The notes under the pieces are model-generated. The model saw nothing but the letters and a program-made list of their open reading frames with translations, searched no databases and had not been told where the DNA came from. Made by a program: the position numbers and the translations under genes. A stretch of DNA of 64,000 nt. It comes from Bacteroidota bacterium (GTDB taxonomy: Bacteria; Bacteroidota; Bacteroidia; Chitinophagales; Chitinophagaceae). This document shows positions 34,886 through 43,600 of the stretch, piece after piece; position 1 is the first letter of the stretch; the number at the start of each line of letters is the position of its first letter. Location of the stretch: positions 1 to 64,000 of the forward strand of contig JAEZAM010000057.1 of assembly GCA_023430465.1 (NCBI GenBank), written 5' to 3'.

Positions 34886-35542
34886 ATGAAAAAAGACAGG
34901 GCCCTCTGCTCCTGGAGCGGCGGTAAGGATAGCTGTTATGCGCTCATGCAGGCAATAAATACCGGTAATGAACCGGCAGTGTTGCTGAATGTGCTGAACG
35001 AAGAAGGAAAGATTTCACGTTCACATGGTATACCTGCTGCCATACTGCAACAACAGGCGGCCGCGATGAGCCTTCCCATTCACATGATCAGCAGTTCCTG
35101 GGCCGAGTATGAAATAAATTTTACCTCAGCCCTGCACACATTGAAGGAACAACACCAGCTATCTGTCGCGGTATTTGGTGATATAGATCTCCAAGCCCAC
35201 AGGGACTGGGAAGAAATGGTATGTGAAAAAGCAGGATTGACCGCCCTGCTTCCCCTATGGCAACAGGATCGGCGTTTGCTTGTAAATGCGATGCTCGACG
35301 GAGGTATTGAAACCATGATCGTAAGTTGCAATGAGAAGATGGGCGAACGGTTTATCGGCAGGACACTGACGAGAGACCTTGTAAATGAGCTGGAAGAACT
35401 TGGTATCGATCCCTGTGGTGAGAATGGCGAGTTTCACACTTTGGTGCTCAACTGTCCTTTATTCAAAAACAGGGTTACCGCACATGTTCGTGAAGCAACC
35501 CTGCATGATAAATATTGGTTTGGAATACTTACGTCAGGTTAA
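34886..35542 (+). CDS. Dph6-like ATP-pyrophosphatase (diphthine--ammonia ligase family)
   Basis: 218 residues. The PP-loop SWSGGKDSCYAL at the N-terminus binds ATP. The C-terminal signature DPCGENGEFHTLV identifies the DUF71/COG2102 (Dph6) family. In archaea and eukaryotes this enzyme completes diphthamide on EF-2. Bacteria lack diphthamide, so the substrate here is unknown. Some bacterial relatives are found near cobalamin genes, and a DUF6580 membrane protein is convergent next door. No B12 riboswitch or transporter is seen. Likely co-transcribed with rnhA (3-bp gap). Confidence 0.9.
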   Translation: MKKDRALCSWSGGKDSCYALMQAINTGNEPAVLLNVLNEEGKISRSHGIPAAILQQQAAAMSLPIHMISSSWAEYEINFTSALHTLKEQHQLSVAVFGDIDLQAHRDWEEMVCEKAGLTALLPLWQQDRRLLVNAMLDGGIETMIVSCNEKMGERFIGRTLTRDLVNELEELGIDPCGENGEFHTLVLNCPLFKNRVTAHVREATLHDKYWFGILTSG

Positions 35543-35544
35543 CG

Positions 35545-36141
35545 TCAGGCAGCCTGTGGGGCGTGTTTGCTGACAAAGCGCGTGACCAGGTAGAAGGCAC
35601 CGAATAAGATCGTGCTGAAAAACAGATCACCGATCATTGGGTTGAGCGAAAATCCTTTTATCAGGCCATAGTCGCGGTAAAAAGCCAGCGCATCACCATA
35701 GCATAGCATCAGGCCATCGAATGTGCGGGGACGATTCAGTCCTCCACCTCCCAGCCAGACAGACAGATTGGAGAAAAGGAAAAAGAGTACAGACCCACTG
35801 ATGGTGACTCCCAGTACATTCTTCACATTGATCTTTTTCATCAGCATACCCAGGAAGGTGAGACCGGCGAACAACACATAGGTTACCCACTGACCGGCAT
35901 AAAAACCTTCAATGGTTGTCAGGCCATTCATATACAATACCTGGTACAATGTATCAGAAAGCAGCATGGATAAGATTGGCAGCAGGAACGCCAGCTTCTT
36001 ATCGCTGATCACTGCCCCACCGAAGATCGCCATGGCAACCTGCGGTGCAAAACCGAAAGGACGGCTATCCCACACACGGTAGAGCGACGCTGTAATAAGC
36101 AAAATAACAAAGGCCCAGATAGTAGATTTAGTCAGTCTCAT
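35545..36141 (-). CDS. DUF6580-like integral membrane protein
   Basis: 198 residues with five or six hydrophobic helices. Typical features are the segment WDSRPFGFAPQVAMAIFGGAV near the N-terminus and an NLSVWLGGGG loop near residue 130. These resemble DUF6580/ECF-type substrate-binding membrane proteins, whose substrate is not established. It ends 2 bp from the Dph6-like gene (convergent), a pairing that may reflect a shared pathway. No signal of truncation. Confidence 0.75.
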   Translation of the reverse strand: MRLTKSTIWAFVILLITASLYRVWDSRPFGFAPQVAMAIFGGAVISDKKLAFLLPILSMLLSDTLYQVLYMNGLTTIEGFYAGQWVTYVLFAGLTFLGMLMKKINVKNVLGVTISGSVLFFLFSNLSVWLGGGGLNRPRTFDGLMLCYGDALAFYRDYGLIKGFSLNPMIGDLFFSTILFGAFYLVTRFVSKHAPQAA

Positions 36142-36190
36142 GCAAATGAATTTCGATGCAAAAATAAAGTATTGAAATGAATAGCGCGGT

Positions 36191-37408
36191 CTATTTATTC
36201 ACCGCCGGTACAGTAGCCTTGAACACTTTAGCTGCCGATGCTGCCGTAATGGTGATCTCAAGCCCCGGAAATACGATCCCTGAAGGTTGCCCCCTGCGCA
36301 GTTTGATTGCAGTAGCGGAACCAGACACGGTCACTTCACCGTCGGTAAGCAGCAGTATCTCGGCAGTGGCGGGCGTAAAGCTGGCAGATTCTCCGGCTTT
36401 CAGATCAATCAAGCCAAGCTCGAAATCGGGCGCCGGTGTGGGAAATGCAAGCACATGCCCTCGCTGCTCCCCCCGGAGAATATGGGGAATAGTAGGCTCG
36501 CAGCGTACATGCCGCAATAATTCCTCCACATTCACATGTTTGGTAGTAAGGCCACCGCGCAGCACATTATCCGAATCAGCCATGATCTCTATGTTGCGAC
36601 CTTCCACATAGGCATGCGGCACACCCGCAGCCTGGTAAATGGCATCACCTGCCTTCAATCCCACGAGGTTGAACAGGTAAATGGAAAATATACCACGATC
36701 CGTTCTGCCTGGTGCCGAAAAGGTTTCATGCGCACGGGCGGCCCAGTAATCAGGATATGATTTATCCAGTTGCCCGGCATGGTAAAGGGGAAGTATACGA
36801 TGAAGCAAAGGCTTCAATGTTTCATTTACCATCACCTGCTCCATCTCCATGACGTGACGGTAAATGCCCGCATAACTTTCCTGCTCGAACAGCGGTAGTA
36901 AAAAATTCAGCTCGGGAACCGACTGCAATATTTCCCGCATCAGTTCAGGTGAGCGAAACCCATGTAACAGCCAGAAATCACCCATGGCGTACATGAGCTC
37001 CGGCTTGTGATTATCGTCTTTATAGTTTCGCTGCGGCGAATCAAGTGGCGTGCCTTTGGCATTCTCTGCGGCAAAGTCGCTTATCGCTGCCTCTTTGGAA
37101 GGATGCACCTGGATGGATAGCATATCCCGCACGTCAAGCGCCTTCAACAGGTAAGGCATTTTGCCAAACTGCTGAACAACGGCCGGTCCAAGCTTTCCTG
37201 AAGGATCATCCGAAAGAAATTCCCGTAGCGGGAAGGTTTGGCCATCGCTGAATTGCAGCCTGCAATCTGCGGAAGGGTGAACACCTAACCAATATTCGGC
37301 ATGAGGCCGTTTTTCATCGTTGTTTATCGCCAATAATTCCGGTATAAAATCCACACCACCCCAGTCATAATGCCTGATCGTGCCGGTCAACAAAGCTGGT
37401 TCCTTCAT
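36191..37408 (-). CDS. manA: Mannose-6-phosphate isomerase, class I
   Basis: 405 residues. It interconverts mannose-6-phosphate and fructose-6-phosphate and needs zinc. Visible: IRHYDWGG at the start, zinc ligands in SIQVHPSKE and NHKPELMY, and the active-site stretch GVPHAYVEGRNIEIMADSDN followed by GGLTTKHVNVEEL. Length and order match type I PMI; the C-terminal cupin end is intact. Cytoplasmic; feeds glycolysis or GDP-mannose synthesis. Divergent from the YraN gene, 30 bp apart. Confidence 0.96.
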   Translation of the reverse strand: MKEPALLTGTIRHYDWGGVDFIPELLAINNDEKRPHAEYWLGVHPSADCRLQFSDGQTFPLREFLSDDPSGKLGPAVVQQFGKMPYLLKALDVRDMLSIQVHPSKEAAISDFAAENAKGTPLDSPQRNYKDDNHKPELMYAMGDFWLLHGFRSPELMREILQSVPELNFLLPLFEQESYAGIYRHVMEMEQVMVNETLKPLLHRILPLYHAGQLDKSYPDYWAARAHETFSAPGRTDRGIFSIYLFNLVGLKAGDAIYQAAGVPHAYVEGRNIEIMADSDNVLRGGLTTKHVNVEELLRHVRCEPTIPHILRGEQRGHVLAFPTPAPDFELGLIDLKAGESASFTPATAEILLLTDGEVTVSGSATAIKLRRGQPSGIVFPGLEITITAASAAKVFKATVPAVNK

Positions 37409-37441
37409 CCTGTTCTTTTTAATTTGGCGTAAAGATAAGTG

Positions 37442-37798
37442 ATGGCCTCACACAATGAAATTGGCGTGATCGGTGAAAACCTCGCAGCGGCGTGGCTGGT
37501 GAAGAATGGATTTGCGATCCTGCATCGCAACTGGCGTCATCGGCATCATGAAATTGATATCATCGCGATGAGAGAAGGTAAGCTGCATTTTATCGAGGTA
37601 AAATGCCGGAATTACAGCAGGTACGGTCACCCGGAAGACAGTGTAAATAAAAAAAAGTTTCGTTACCTGAAGCGTGCCGCTGACCAATACCTGCATATGA
37701 ACCCCGGCAACAAATGGATTCAGTACGATATCCTGGCAATTACCCTTTCACGCTATAAGGAAACGGAATATTTTTTTATCGAAGACGTATTCCTGTAG
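37442..37798 (+). CDS. YraN/UPF0102 family protein
   Basis: 118 residues from ATG 37442; a GTG three bases upstream is possible. Motifs GENLAAAWL, RNWRHRHHEIDIIA and HFIEVKCR give the nuclease-like E-x(n)-D-x(n)-ExK arrangement of this family of predicted Holliday-junction-resolvase-like proteins. The function remains unproven. The 3' end overlaps the convergent YkgJ-like gene by 23 bp. Confidence 0.93.
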   Translation: MASHNEIGVIGENLAAAWLVKNGFAILHRNWRHRHHEIDIIAMREGKLHFIEVKCRNYSRYGHPEDSVNKKKFRYLKRAADQYLHMNPGNKWIQYDILAITLSRYKETEYFFIEDVFL

Positions 37799-38333
37799 CC
37801 GGTTTCGCAACGGGCTTGAAGGAAAGTGCTGAAAGGTTGAGCATCATCTTCTCCACCATACGGTAAGTGGCGGGACAGTATTCTACATTTTGCTTGTGCA
37901 CATGCACATAATCTTTGAGCTTTTTGGTCAGGTGGGGAAACCCCGCGCAGTCGAGCGGGCGTATCTCGTAAATACTGCATTTATTGTCGGTAAGGTTCAG
38001 GAACTGGCAGGGCTGCTTTTTATTGATCCAGTCACCGGTATTGCGCTCTTTGTTGAGCCACTGTTTTTTGAACTCATCCACAGATTGCCCAAAATGGGCA
38101 GAGATGCGGCGCAGATCGCCCGGGGTAAATGTCGGGGTCATCGTCTTGCAGCAATTGGCACAGGAAAGGCAATCAATTTCCTGCCATACCTGCTGCTCCA
38201 GCACGGACGTGACCTTATCAAAACCGCGCGGCGCCTGCTTTTCAAGTTTAGTAAGAAAGCGCCTGAGTGTGCGCTTGCCCTCCGCAGCTTTCAACCGGAA
38301 TGCTTTCAGGTTGATCTTTTTTTTCTCTGCCAT
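37776..38333 (-). CDS. YkgJ-family cysteine-cluster protein
   Basis: 185 residues. The cysteine cluster CLSCANCCKTMTP (about residues 55-67), then PCQFLNLTDNKCSIYEIRPL and CAGFP, is the Fe-S/zinc-binding CxCGxCC-type signature of the family, which is of unknown function. The N-terminus is rich in Lys/Arg helices (KKKINLKAFRLKAAEGKRT). No signal peptide, so cytoplasmic. Overlaps the YraN gene at the 3' end. Confidence 0.9.
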   Translation of the reverse strand: MAEKKKINLKAFRLKAAEGKRTLRRFLTKLEKQAPRGFDKVTSVLEQQVWQEIDCLSCANCCKTMTPTFTPGDLRRISAHFGQSVDEFKKQWLNKERNTGDWINKKQPCQFLNLTDNKCSIYEIRPLDCAGFPHLTKKLKDYVHVHKQNVEYCPATYRMVEKMMLNLSALSFKPVAKPATGIRLR

Positions 38334-38381
38334 GCGCCGAAGATACTATTTCAGCACATTCGTGTAGCAGGACAAAAGAAT

Positions 38382-38412
38382 TTGCAACCGCTGGCATCAA
38401 TGGCTATTTTTG
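38382..38412 (+). promoter_or_regulatory. Bacteroidota-type promoter of the lipoprotein-xerD operon
   Basis: TTG (38382-38384), 20-bp spacer, TATTTTTG (38405-38412). Textbook match to TTG-N17-23-TAnnTTTG; start codon about 20 bp downstream. Confidence 0.65.
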
Positions 38413-38433
38413 TTCCTAATCAAAATCCTGATG

Positions 38434-39090
38434 ATGAAATTGCTATTCGCCATTGTTACTGCTCTTGCCCTCGCCTGGAGCTTCCAGTCCTGCTCTTCCT
38501 CTGCTGACGTAGCTGCCAGTTTTTGTGACACCGGCTGTATCCGGGATACGATCAAATTCAGTAAAGATGAACATCCCTTGAAGCCTTTTGTAAAGATCGG
38601 CCCCGCTAATTGTGTTGCCGACAGCCTCGTCTGGGGTAACAATGACATGGGCAGCCGCAAACTGGCGATGGCCTCCCTGTTTGGCTCCAGTATGAAACTC
38701 AGCAAGGATGCCATAGATTGTTATATCCGTGATACCAGCTATGCCTGGGTTGTGTTCAATAACTGTGAAACGGGCCGTGGCTTTTCTGCAAAGATCCCCT
38801 ATAACACCCGGGAATCCATCTCTACAAAGACAAGTGTGCTCACGCGTTTCGACAAGAAATTTGATATTGATAAAAGCCTGGTGGCTTATTCAGACCGCGG
38901 TAACCTGTTTGTAGAAGATCCACTTACGGGTAAACAGGCAATGATGACCTTTGGCGAGCGGATCGAGATCGATTACGACAAGATCCATGAATTTATTGAT
39001 TCAGTGAAAGTAACACCGACATCGATCTATGCAAAGGTGAAGATCAAAGGCCAGTGGGCGGAACGGCGGGCTACGATAGAGTTGAAATAA
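38434..39090 (+). CDS. Putative lipoprotein of unknown function
   Basis: 218 residues from ATG 38434 (an ATG three bases earlier is equivalent). The N-terminus MKLLFAIVTALALAWSFQSC has a hydrophobic core ending at a cysteine with Ser-Ser-Ser after it, suggesting a relaxed Bacteroidota lipobox. The mature part has several cysteines (FCDTGCIRDT, ANC, IDC, NNC), which may form disulfides in the periplasm. No recognised domain. xerD starts 3 bp after the stop, so the two are co-transcribed from the promoter at 38382. Confidence 0.75.
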   Translation: MKLLFAIVTALALAWSFQSCSSSADVAASFCDTGCIRDTIKFSKDEHPLKPFVKIGPANCVADSLVWGNNDMGSRKLAMASLFGSSMKLSKDAIDCYIRDTSYAWVVFNNCETGRGFSAKIPYNTRESISTKTSVLTRFDKKFDIDKSLVAYSDRGNLFVEDPLTGKQAMMTFGERIEIDYDKIHEFIDSVKVTPTSIYAKVKIKGQWAERRATIELK

Positions 39091-39093
39091 CTC

Positions 39094-40002
39094 ATGTGGG
39101 ATATTTATAAAAAAGGATTCCGGCATTACCTGCAACTGGAAAAATCGCTTTCAGCGAATTCTGTGTCCGCCTACGTGTCAGATATCGACCGGCTCACCCA
39201 ATATTTAGGTGAAGGTAAAGCGCACAAGACACCTGCATCATTAACCCTGGACGATCTCCAGGGTTTTATCAAATGGATCAATGAGCTGGGCATGACCCAG
39301 ACCTCACAGGCGAGGATGATATCCGGCATCAAATCATTTTACCGTTACTGCCTGCTGGAAGATATGGTACAGGAAGATCCATCTGCCCTGCTTGCTGCGC
39401 CCAAGCTGAAGCGCAAATTACCCGACGTGCTCAGTTTTGAGGAGATAGAAAACATCATCGCCGCGATCGATCTAAGCAAACCGGAAGGTGGACGCAACAA
39501 AGCGATCCTGGAAACAATGTACAGTTGCGGCCTTCGCGTATCCGAACTGGTGAACCTCAAGCTGTCACAACTTTACCTTGATGTTGGTTTTGTTCGGGTG
39601 ATCGGCAAAGGCGACAAGGAACGACTTGTTCCCATTGGCAAGGATGCCATTAAATACATCAACATCTACCGCCACGAAATACGCGTGCACATCTCCCCTG
39701 CTCCGGGCAATGAGGACATCGTATTTCTCAATAACCGCGGAAGCCGGCTTTCAAGGGTCATGATCTTTCTCATCATCAAGGAGCTGGCAAAGAAAGCAGG
39801 CATTGAGAAAAATGTATCACCCCACACCTTCCGCCATTCCTTCGCTACGCACCTGGTGGAAGGCGGTGCTGACCTGCGCGCAGTTCAGGAGATGCTGGGC
39901 CATGAAAGCATCACCACCACCGAAATCTATACCCACCTTGATCGCGAGTTCCTTCGCAAAACACTGGAGAATTTTCACCCGGCTTTCAAGACATCTAAAT
40001 AA
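39094..40002 (+). CDS. xerD: Site-specific tyrosine recombinase XerD
   Basis: 302 residues, normal Xer length, with an N-terminal SAM-like core-binding domain (about 1-90). Catalytic residues: Arg148 (SCGLRVSEL), Lys near 172 (GKGDKER), His244 and Arg247 (HTFRHSF), His270 and nucleophile Tyr279 (GHESITTTEIYTHLD). It resolves chromosome dimers at dif with XerC and FtsK. Housekeeping context (no flanking repeats or cargo) argues against a phage or transposon integrase. It ends directly against the convergent gene at 40003. Confidence 0.95.
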   Translation: MWDIYKKGFRHYLQLEKSLSANSVSAYVSDIDRLTQYLGEGKAHKTPASLTLDDLQGFIKWINELGMTQTSQARMISGIKSFYRYCLLEDMVQEDPSALLAAPKLKRKLPDVLSFEEIENIIAAIDLSKPEGGRNKAILETMYSCGLRVSELVNLKLSQLYLDVGFVRVIGKGDKERLVPIGKDAIKYINIYRHEIRVHISPAPGNEDIVFLNNRGSRLSRVMIFLIIKELAKKAGIEKNVSPHTFRHSFATHLVEGGADLRAVQEMLGHESITTTEIYTHLDREFLRKTLENFHPAFKTSK

Positions 40003-40878
40003 CTATTGAACCACGATTTTAGTGGAGCTGCGGAGGTTCATGGCCGGTCCGGACGCCTGCAGGAAATATACGCCCGATGACAAAGTCGCCGGCAGCGATA
40101 GCTCCATCAGGTTTTTTCCGGAGTTCTGAACCGACCATTTGGCAACGACGCCACCCGAAGCTGTGAGCAATTGAAGATTATCCAGCGTTCCGGAAAAAAT
40201 GATCTTTATCCTACTGCCCGCAACAGCGGGATTTGGTGAAACGATCAGGTCGTTTGCCACAGGCACTACTGCTGTTGCTTCTTTATGCAACGCACAATCT
40301 GAGACATGCATTACGCATTGTATCAAATACCGGCAGCCGCGACGAAACCCATAGCCTACTACCACAACAGGCGCGAGTTCCTTTACAGACCTGGTCATGG
40401 TGACAGCCGCAGGCAGGGCCGACCAGGCAGTGTCAACCTTAAGGTCATCGTACCCAACAGCGGTAATATTGAACGATATCTTCCCTGGCTTACCTGGTCT
40501 CGGCAGAAGAAGCCTGCCAAGACTGTCACTTACGAATACTTCCTTGCTGCCGGCCAGCGTGATCGTTGCATAAGGTACCGCCTGGCCGTCAGCATCAACC
40601 ACCCCGATCGAAAATTCCGGACGCGTGGTAATAATGATCACTCCATTTATTGCCGGTGAGCCATAGATGGCTGAAGCTGCCTGATCCTTAAGTATGGTTA
40701 TTCCCTGGATTGTACCCGGGCTGATGCTACGGAAAGCAGCACTGTCTGCAATTTCACCATCGATGATGTAAAGGGGACCCGCCGCACCGCGGTTACCTGT
40801 ACCGCAACGGATACGCACTCCCTGCGCTCCTGCCTGCAACACAATGGTGCAGAGGAGAATGGAAAAAATAAGTTTCAT
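40003..40878 (-). CDS. Secreted plug-like / carboxypeptidase-regulatory-like protein with T9SS sorting domain
   Basis: 291 residues. Signal peptide (1-19). Residues 34-85 look like the plug of SusC-type receptors (GPLYIIDGEI, then ITILKDQAASAIYGSPAING and VIIITT). Residues 88-160 resemble a carboxypeptidase-regulatory-like domain. Residues 167-177 are ELAPVVVVGYG, the SusC linker motif. Residues 211-291 form a T9SS type A sorting domain (VSPNPAVAGSRIKIIF to SSGVYFLQAS, KIVVQ). In SusC the order is regulatory domain, VVVVGYG, plug, barrel. Here plug and regulatory domain are swapped and the barrel is gone. The product should be exported by T9SS and may bind a surface partner. A terminator just upstream separates it from the VWA gene. 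Confidence 0.75.
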   Translation of the reverse strand: MKLIFSILLCTIVLQAGAQGVRIRCGTGNRGAAGPLYIIDGEIADSAAFRSISPGTIQGITILKDQAASAIYGSPAINGVIIITTRPEFSIGVVDADGQAVPYATITLAGSKEVFVSDSLGRLLLPRPGKPGKISFNITAVGYDDLKVDTAWSALPAAVTMTRSVKELAPVVVVGYGFRRGCRYLIQCVMHVSDCALHKEATAVVPVANDLIVSPNPAVAGSRIKIIFSGTLDNLQLLTASGGVVAKWSVQNSGKNLMELSLPATLSSGVYFLQASGPAMNLRSSTKIVVQ

Positions 40879-40893
40879 GCAATCAGGTTTTGG

Positions 40894-40922
40894 AAAAAAG
40901 GGGCTGATAGAAACCAGCCCCG
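40894..40922 (-). terminator. Terminator of the VWA gene
   Basis: On the minus strand GGGGCTGG-loop-CAGCCCC is followed by TTTTTT. It lies between the VWA stop codon and the start of the next minus-strand gene, which must therefore have its own promoter or depend on read-through. Confidence 0.75.
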
Positions 40923-40989
40923 TATCAGTAACCGGCTGTTACATGATTGACTGTTAATAATACGTTTTGTGAACCTCTTTTGTTACTTT

Positions 40990-42873
40990 CTACCAGGACC
41001 CTTCGTCCTCTTCACCTGGGGATGCGTTATTTCCGGCCAGGAGCATGGCTGTCTCTACCAGTTTCACAAATTCAGCACGATAACCTTCCTGGTCTTTCCC
41101 TTTCGCCTTACGGGCTATCCTCAGCACCTGGTCATAAGAGGCCTGGCCCTTGTACTCTGAATTTCTCAACAACATCCCAAACTCTGCAACAGCTGAAGCA
41201 AATCTCAGGTTCTCACTCGCCTCACCACGTTTCGAATCATAATCAGGCAGGGGCTGTTCGATCATTTTGCTGACATCACCATCGGGCGCTTTATAGCGGA
41301 ATTTAACCGTTAGCAGTTCATCAGTATGATTGGTTTTACTCAATGGCTGGACTCCCTTCTGATACTTGAGCGGATCAACGTTTTTGATAAATGAAGCTTT
41401 AACACCAACCGGTATTATCTCGTAGAGTGCGGTGACCGTGTGACCACTTCCCAGTTCACCGGAATCTTTCTGATCATCATTGAAATCTTCGTTATTGAGG
41501 AGGCGGTTTTCATAACCGATGAGCCGGTACGCCTGCACTTTTGCCGGATTGAACTCCACCTGTAATTTCACATCTTTGGCAATCGTAAACAGCGTACCAC
41601 CGAATTCATTAACCAGTACTTTTTTGGCTTCCGTAATGCCGTCAATGTAAGCATGATTGCCATTGCCCTTATCTGCGAGCAACTGCATTTTACTGTCCTG
41701 GTAATTGCCCATGCCATAGCCGAGCACGGTCAGGAAAATGCCAGATTTTCTTTCTTCCTCGATCAGTTTTTCCATGGAAGCATTGCTGCTTTCACCAACA
41801 TTGAAGTCACCATCGGTGCATAATATAACACGGTTGTTGCCCTCTTTCACAAAATTCTCCCGCGCCGCTTTATACGCAAGGCGAATCCCTGCACCACCCG
41901 CAGTAGAGCCACCGGCAGTAAGCCGGTCAATGGCCTCTTTGATCGCGATCTTGTTACTGCCCGATGTTGGTTTCAACACAAGGCCCGCTGCACCCGCATA
42001 TACCACGATGGAAACGCGGTCCGATGGCCGAAGTTGGTCCACCAGCAATTTCATGCTTGCCTGGACCAGCGGTAGTTTATTCGGCTGGTTCATCGAACCC
42101 GAAACATCTATCAGGAAAACCAGGTTGGAGGATGGCAGGTTATCCACGGGTATTTTTTTGCCTTGTAAGCCGATCATCACGAGGCGATGGTCTTTATTCC
42201 ACGGTGCCTGGCTGATCTCGGTATTGATTGAAAACGGATCATCGTTTTTTGGCTGGGGGTAGTTGTATGAAAAATAATTGATCATTTCTTCGATCCGCAC
42301 GGCACCGGCCGGTGGCAGAGTATTGCTGTTCAGAAACCGGCGTACGTTGCTATAGGATGCCGCGTCCACATCTATGGAGAATGTAGAGAGTGGATGATCC
42401 ACCGGCTTTCGAAAACCTGTCTCATTGATGGCGTCATAGCCTTCGGTATTGAAATCAACCAGAGGCATTTCATGCATCACCCGTAGTTTGCGGTCCGCCA
42501 CCCTTCCCGGCGCATAAGCGACAAGAGGTGCCGACTGGTTTGAATAGCCCATGACGACGACCTCTTCCAGTTGCTGCTGTGAAGGGAGCAGCATAACATT
42601 GATTTCTTTCCTACCATTGACCTTCACTTCTTTTGCATCATAGCCTACGGAAGAAACAACAAGGATGGAGGAAGATGAGGGGGCGGTTATTTTGAATTTC
42701 CCATCACCATCCGATACAACTGCAGTGCTTGTCCCCTTCACCTGGATCGTTGCACCTGTAACAGGCTGGCTGAGGTTATCAATGATCTTACCGGACACTT
42801 CGTGACTGTTGGTCGGACGGAATGCCAGCAGTATCAGCACCACCGGCACGATCATAAAGAGTATGCGTTTCAT
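40990..42873 (-). CDS. VWA-domain (YfbK-like) protein with carboxypeptidase-regulatory-like N-terminus
   Basis: 627 residues from ATG 42873 (start of MKRILFMIVPVVLILLAF, a signal peptide or anchor). Residues about 25-95 form a carboxypeptidase-regulatory-like domain ending in QQLEEVVVMGYS. A central von Willebrand factor N-terminal-type region with STFSIDVDAASYSNVRRFL precedes the VWA domain, with MIDAS FLIDVSGSMNQ near 255. A C-terminal DUF3520-like domain follows (LLTVKFRYKAPDGD). VWA domains bind metal and protein partners. This family is often found next to ECF sigma genes in Bacteroidota, as here: the sigma factor is divergent 117 bp away. Probably an exported partner of that signalling system. 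Confidence 0.88.
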   Translation of the reverse strand: MKRILFMIVPVVLILLAFRPTNSHEVSGKIIDNLSQPVTGATIQVKGTSTAVVSDGDGKFKITAPSSSSILVVSSVGYDAKEVKVNGRKEINVMLLPSQQQLEEVVVMGYSNQSAPLVAYAPGRVADRKLRVMHEMPLVDFNTEGYDAINETGFRKPVDHPLSTFSIDVDAASYSNVRRFLNSNTLPPAGAVRIEEMINYFSYNYPQPKNDDPFSINTEISQAPWNKDHRLVMIGLQGKKIPVDNLPSSNLVFLIDVSGSMNQPNKLPLVQASMKLLVDQLRPSDRVSIVVYAGAAGLVLKPTSGSNKIAIKEAIDRLTAGGSTAGGAGIRLAYKAARENFVKEGNNRVILCTDGDFNVGESSNASMEKLIEEERKSGIFLTVLGYGMGNYQDSKMQLLADKGNGNHAYIDGITEAKKVLVNEFGGTLFTIAKDVKLQVEFNPAKVQAYRLIGYENRLLNNEDFNDDQKDSGELGSGHTVTALYEIIPVGVKASFIKNVDPLKYQKGVQPLSKTNHTDELLTVKFRYKAPDGDVSKMIEQPLPDYDSKRGEASENLRFASAVAEFGMLLRNSEYKGQASYDQVLRIARKAKGKDQEGYRAEFVKLVETAMLLAGNNASPGEEDEGSW

Positions 42874-42989
42874 ATGCTCAGTTTTAAGAAGGATGCTATT
42901 CACATGTTGATTACACACCCATCCTCAAACTTTTCTTAACATCTTGCAGGGAAAGCAGCAGGTAAGTATTTTTAGCTAATTTTATTTCA

Positions 42990-43583
42990 TTGTCATTTAT
43001 ACGACACATATCGACCAGCAAACTAACCGATGACGAACTGGTTGCCGCATACAGGGCAAACAGTGACATGCAGGCTATTGGTGAGCTGTATCAACGGTAT
43101 ATGGACCTCGTCTATGGCGTTTGTCTTAAATACCTGAAGGACGCGGAGACAGCCAAGGATGCCGTTATGCAGATATTTGAAGAACTGGTCACAAAATTGA
43201 AGAAACATGAAGTAGAAAATTTTCGTGCATGGCTGCACCAGGTGGCTAAGAATCACTGCCTTATGCAGCTTCGTACACCACGAAACCTGAAAACCGTAGA
43301 ATTCCGCACCGAGGTTATGCAAAGTGAAGAAAACGTGCATCTTAACGGGGTGATGGAGAAGGAAGAAAACCTGGTGAAACTGGAATATTGCATAGGCACC
43401 CTCACCGGAGAGCAACAGGCCGCGATCCGGCTGTTCTACCTGGAAGGGAAATGTTATAACGAGATCGTCGCGATAACCGGGCAGGAATGGGGACAGGTCA
43501 GGAGTTTTATACAGAACGGTCGAAGGAACCTGAAGACATGTATGGATAAACAAATGAAGGAAACAAGTTCGAACATTATCTAA
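42990..43583 (+). CDS. ECF RNA polymerase sigma factor
   Basis: 197 residues. Region 2 (ELYQRYMDLVYGVCLKYLKD to FRAWLHQVAKNHCL) and region 4 (LTGEQQAAIRLFYLEGKCYNEIVAITGQ, then VRSFIQNGRRNLK) are clear. No ATG exists upstream of conserved sequence; the best start is TTG 42990, giving MSFIRHISTSKLTDDELV. The next gene, 17 bp on, has the layout of an anti-sigma factor. The divergent VWA gene completes the locus. The sigma factor probably drives its own operon. Confidence 0.9.
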   Translation: MSFIRHISTSKLTDDELVAAYRANSDMQAIGELYQRYMDLVYGVCLKYLKDAETAKDAVMQIFEELVTKLKKHEVENFRAWLHQVAKNHCLMQLRTPRNLKTVEFRTEVMQSEENVHLNGVMEKEENLVKLEYCIGTLTGEQQAAIRLFYLEGKCYNEIVAITGQEWGQVRSFIQNGRRNLKTCMDKQMKETSSNII

Positions 43584-43600
43584 AAAACAAACATCGCCTG

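Noticed and set aside
39094..40002. xerD as a mobile-element integrase
   Set aside because: Length, motif spacing and housekeeping neighbours fit chromosomal XerD; no flanking repeats or cargo.
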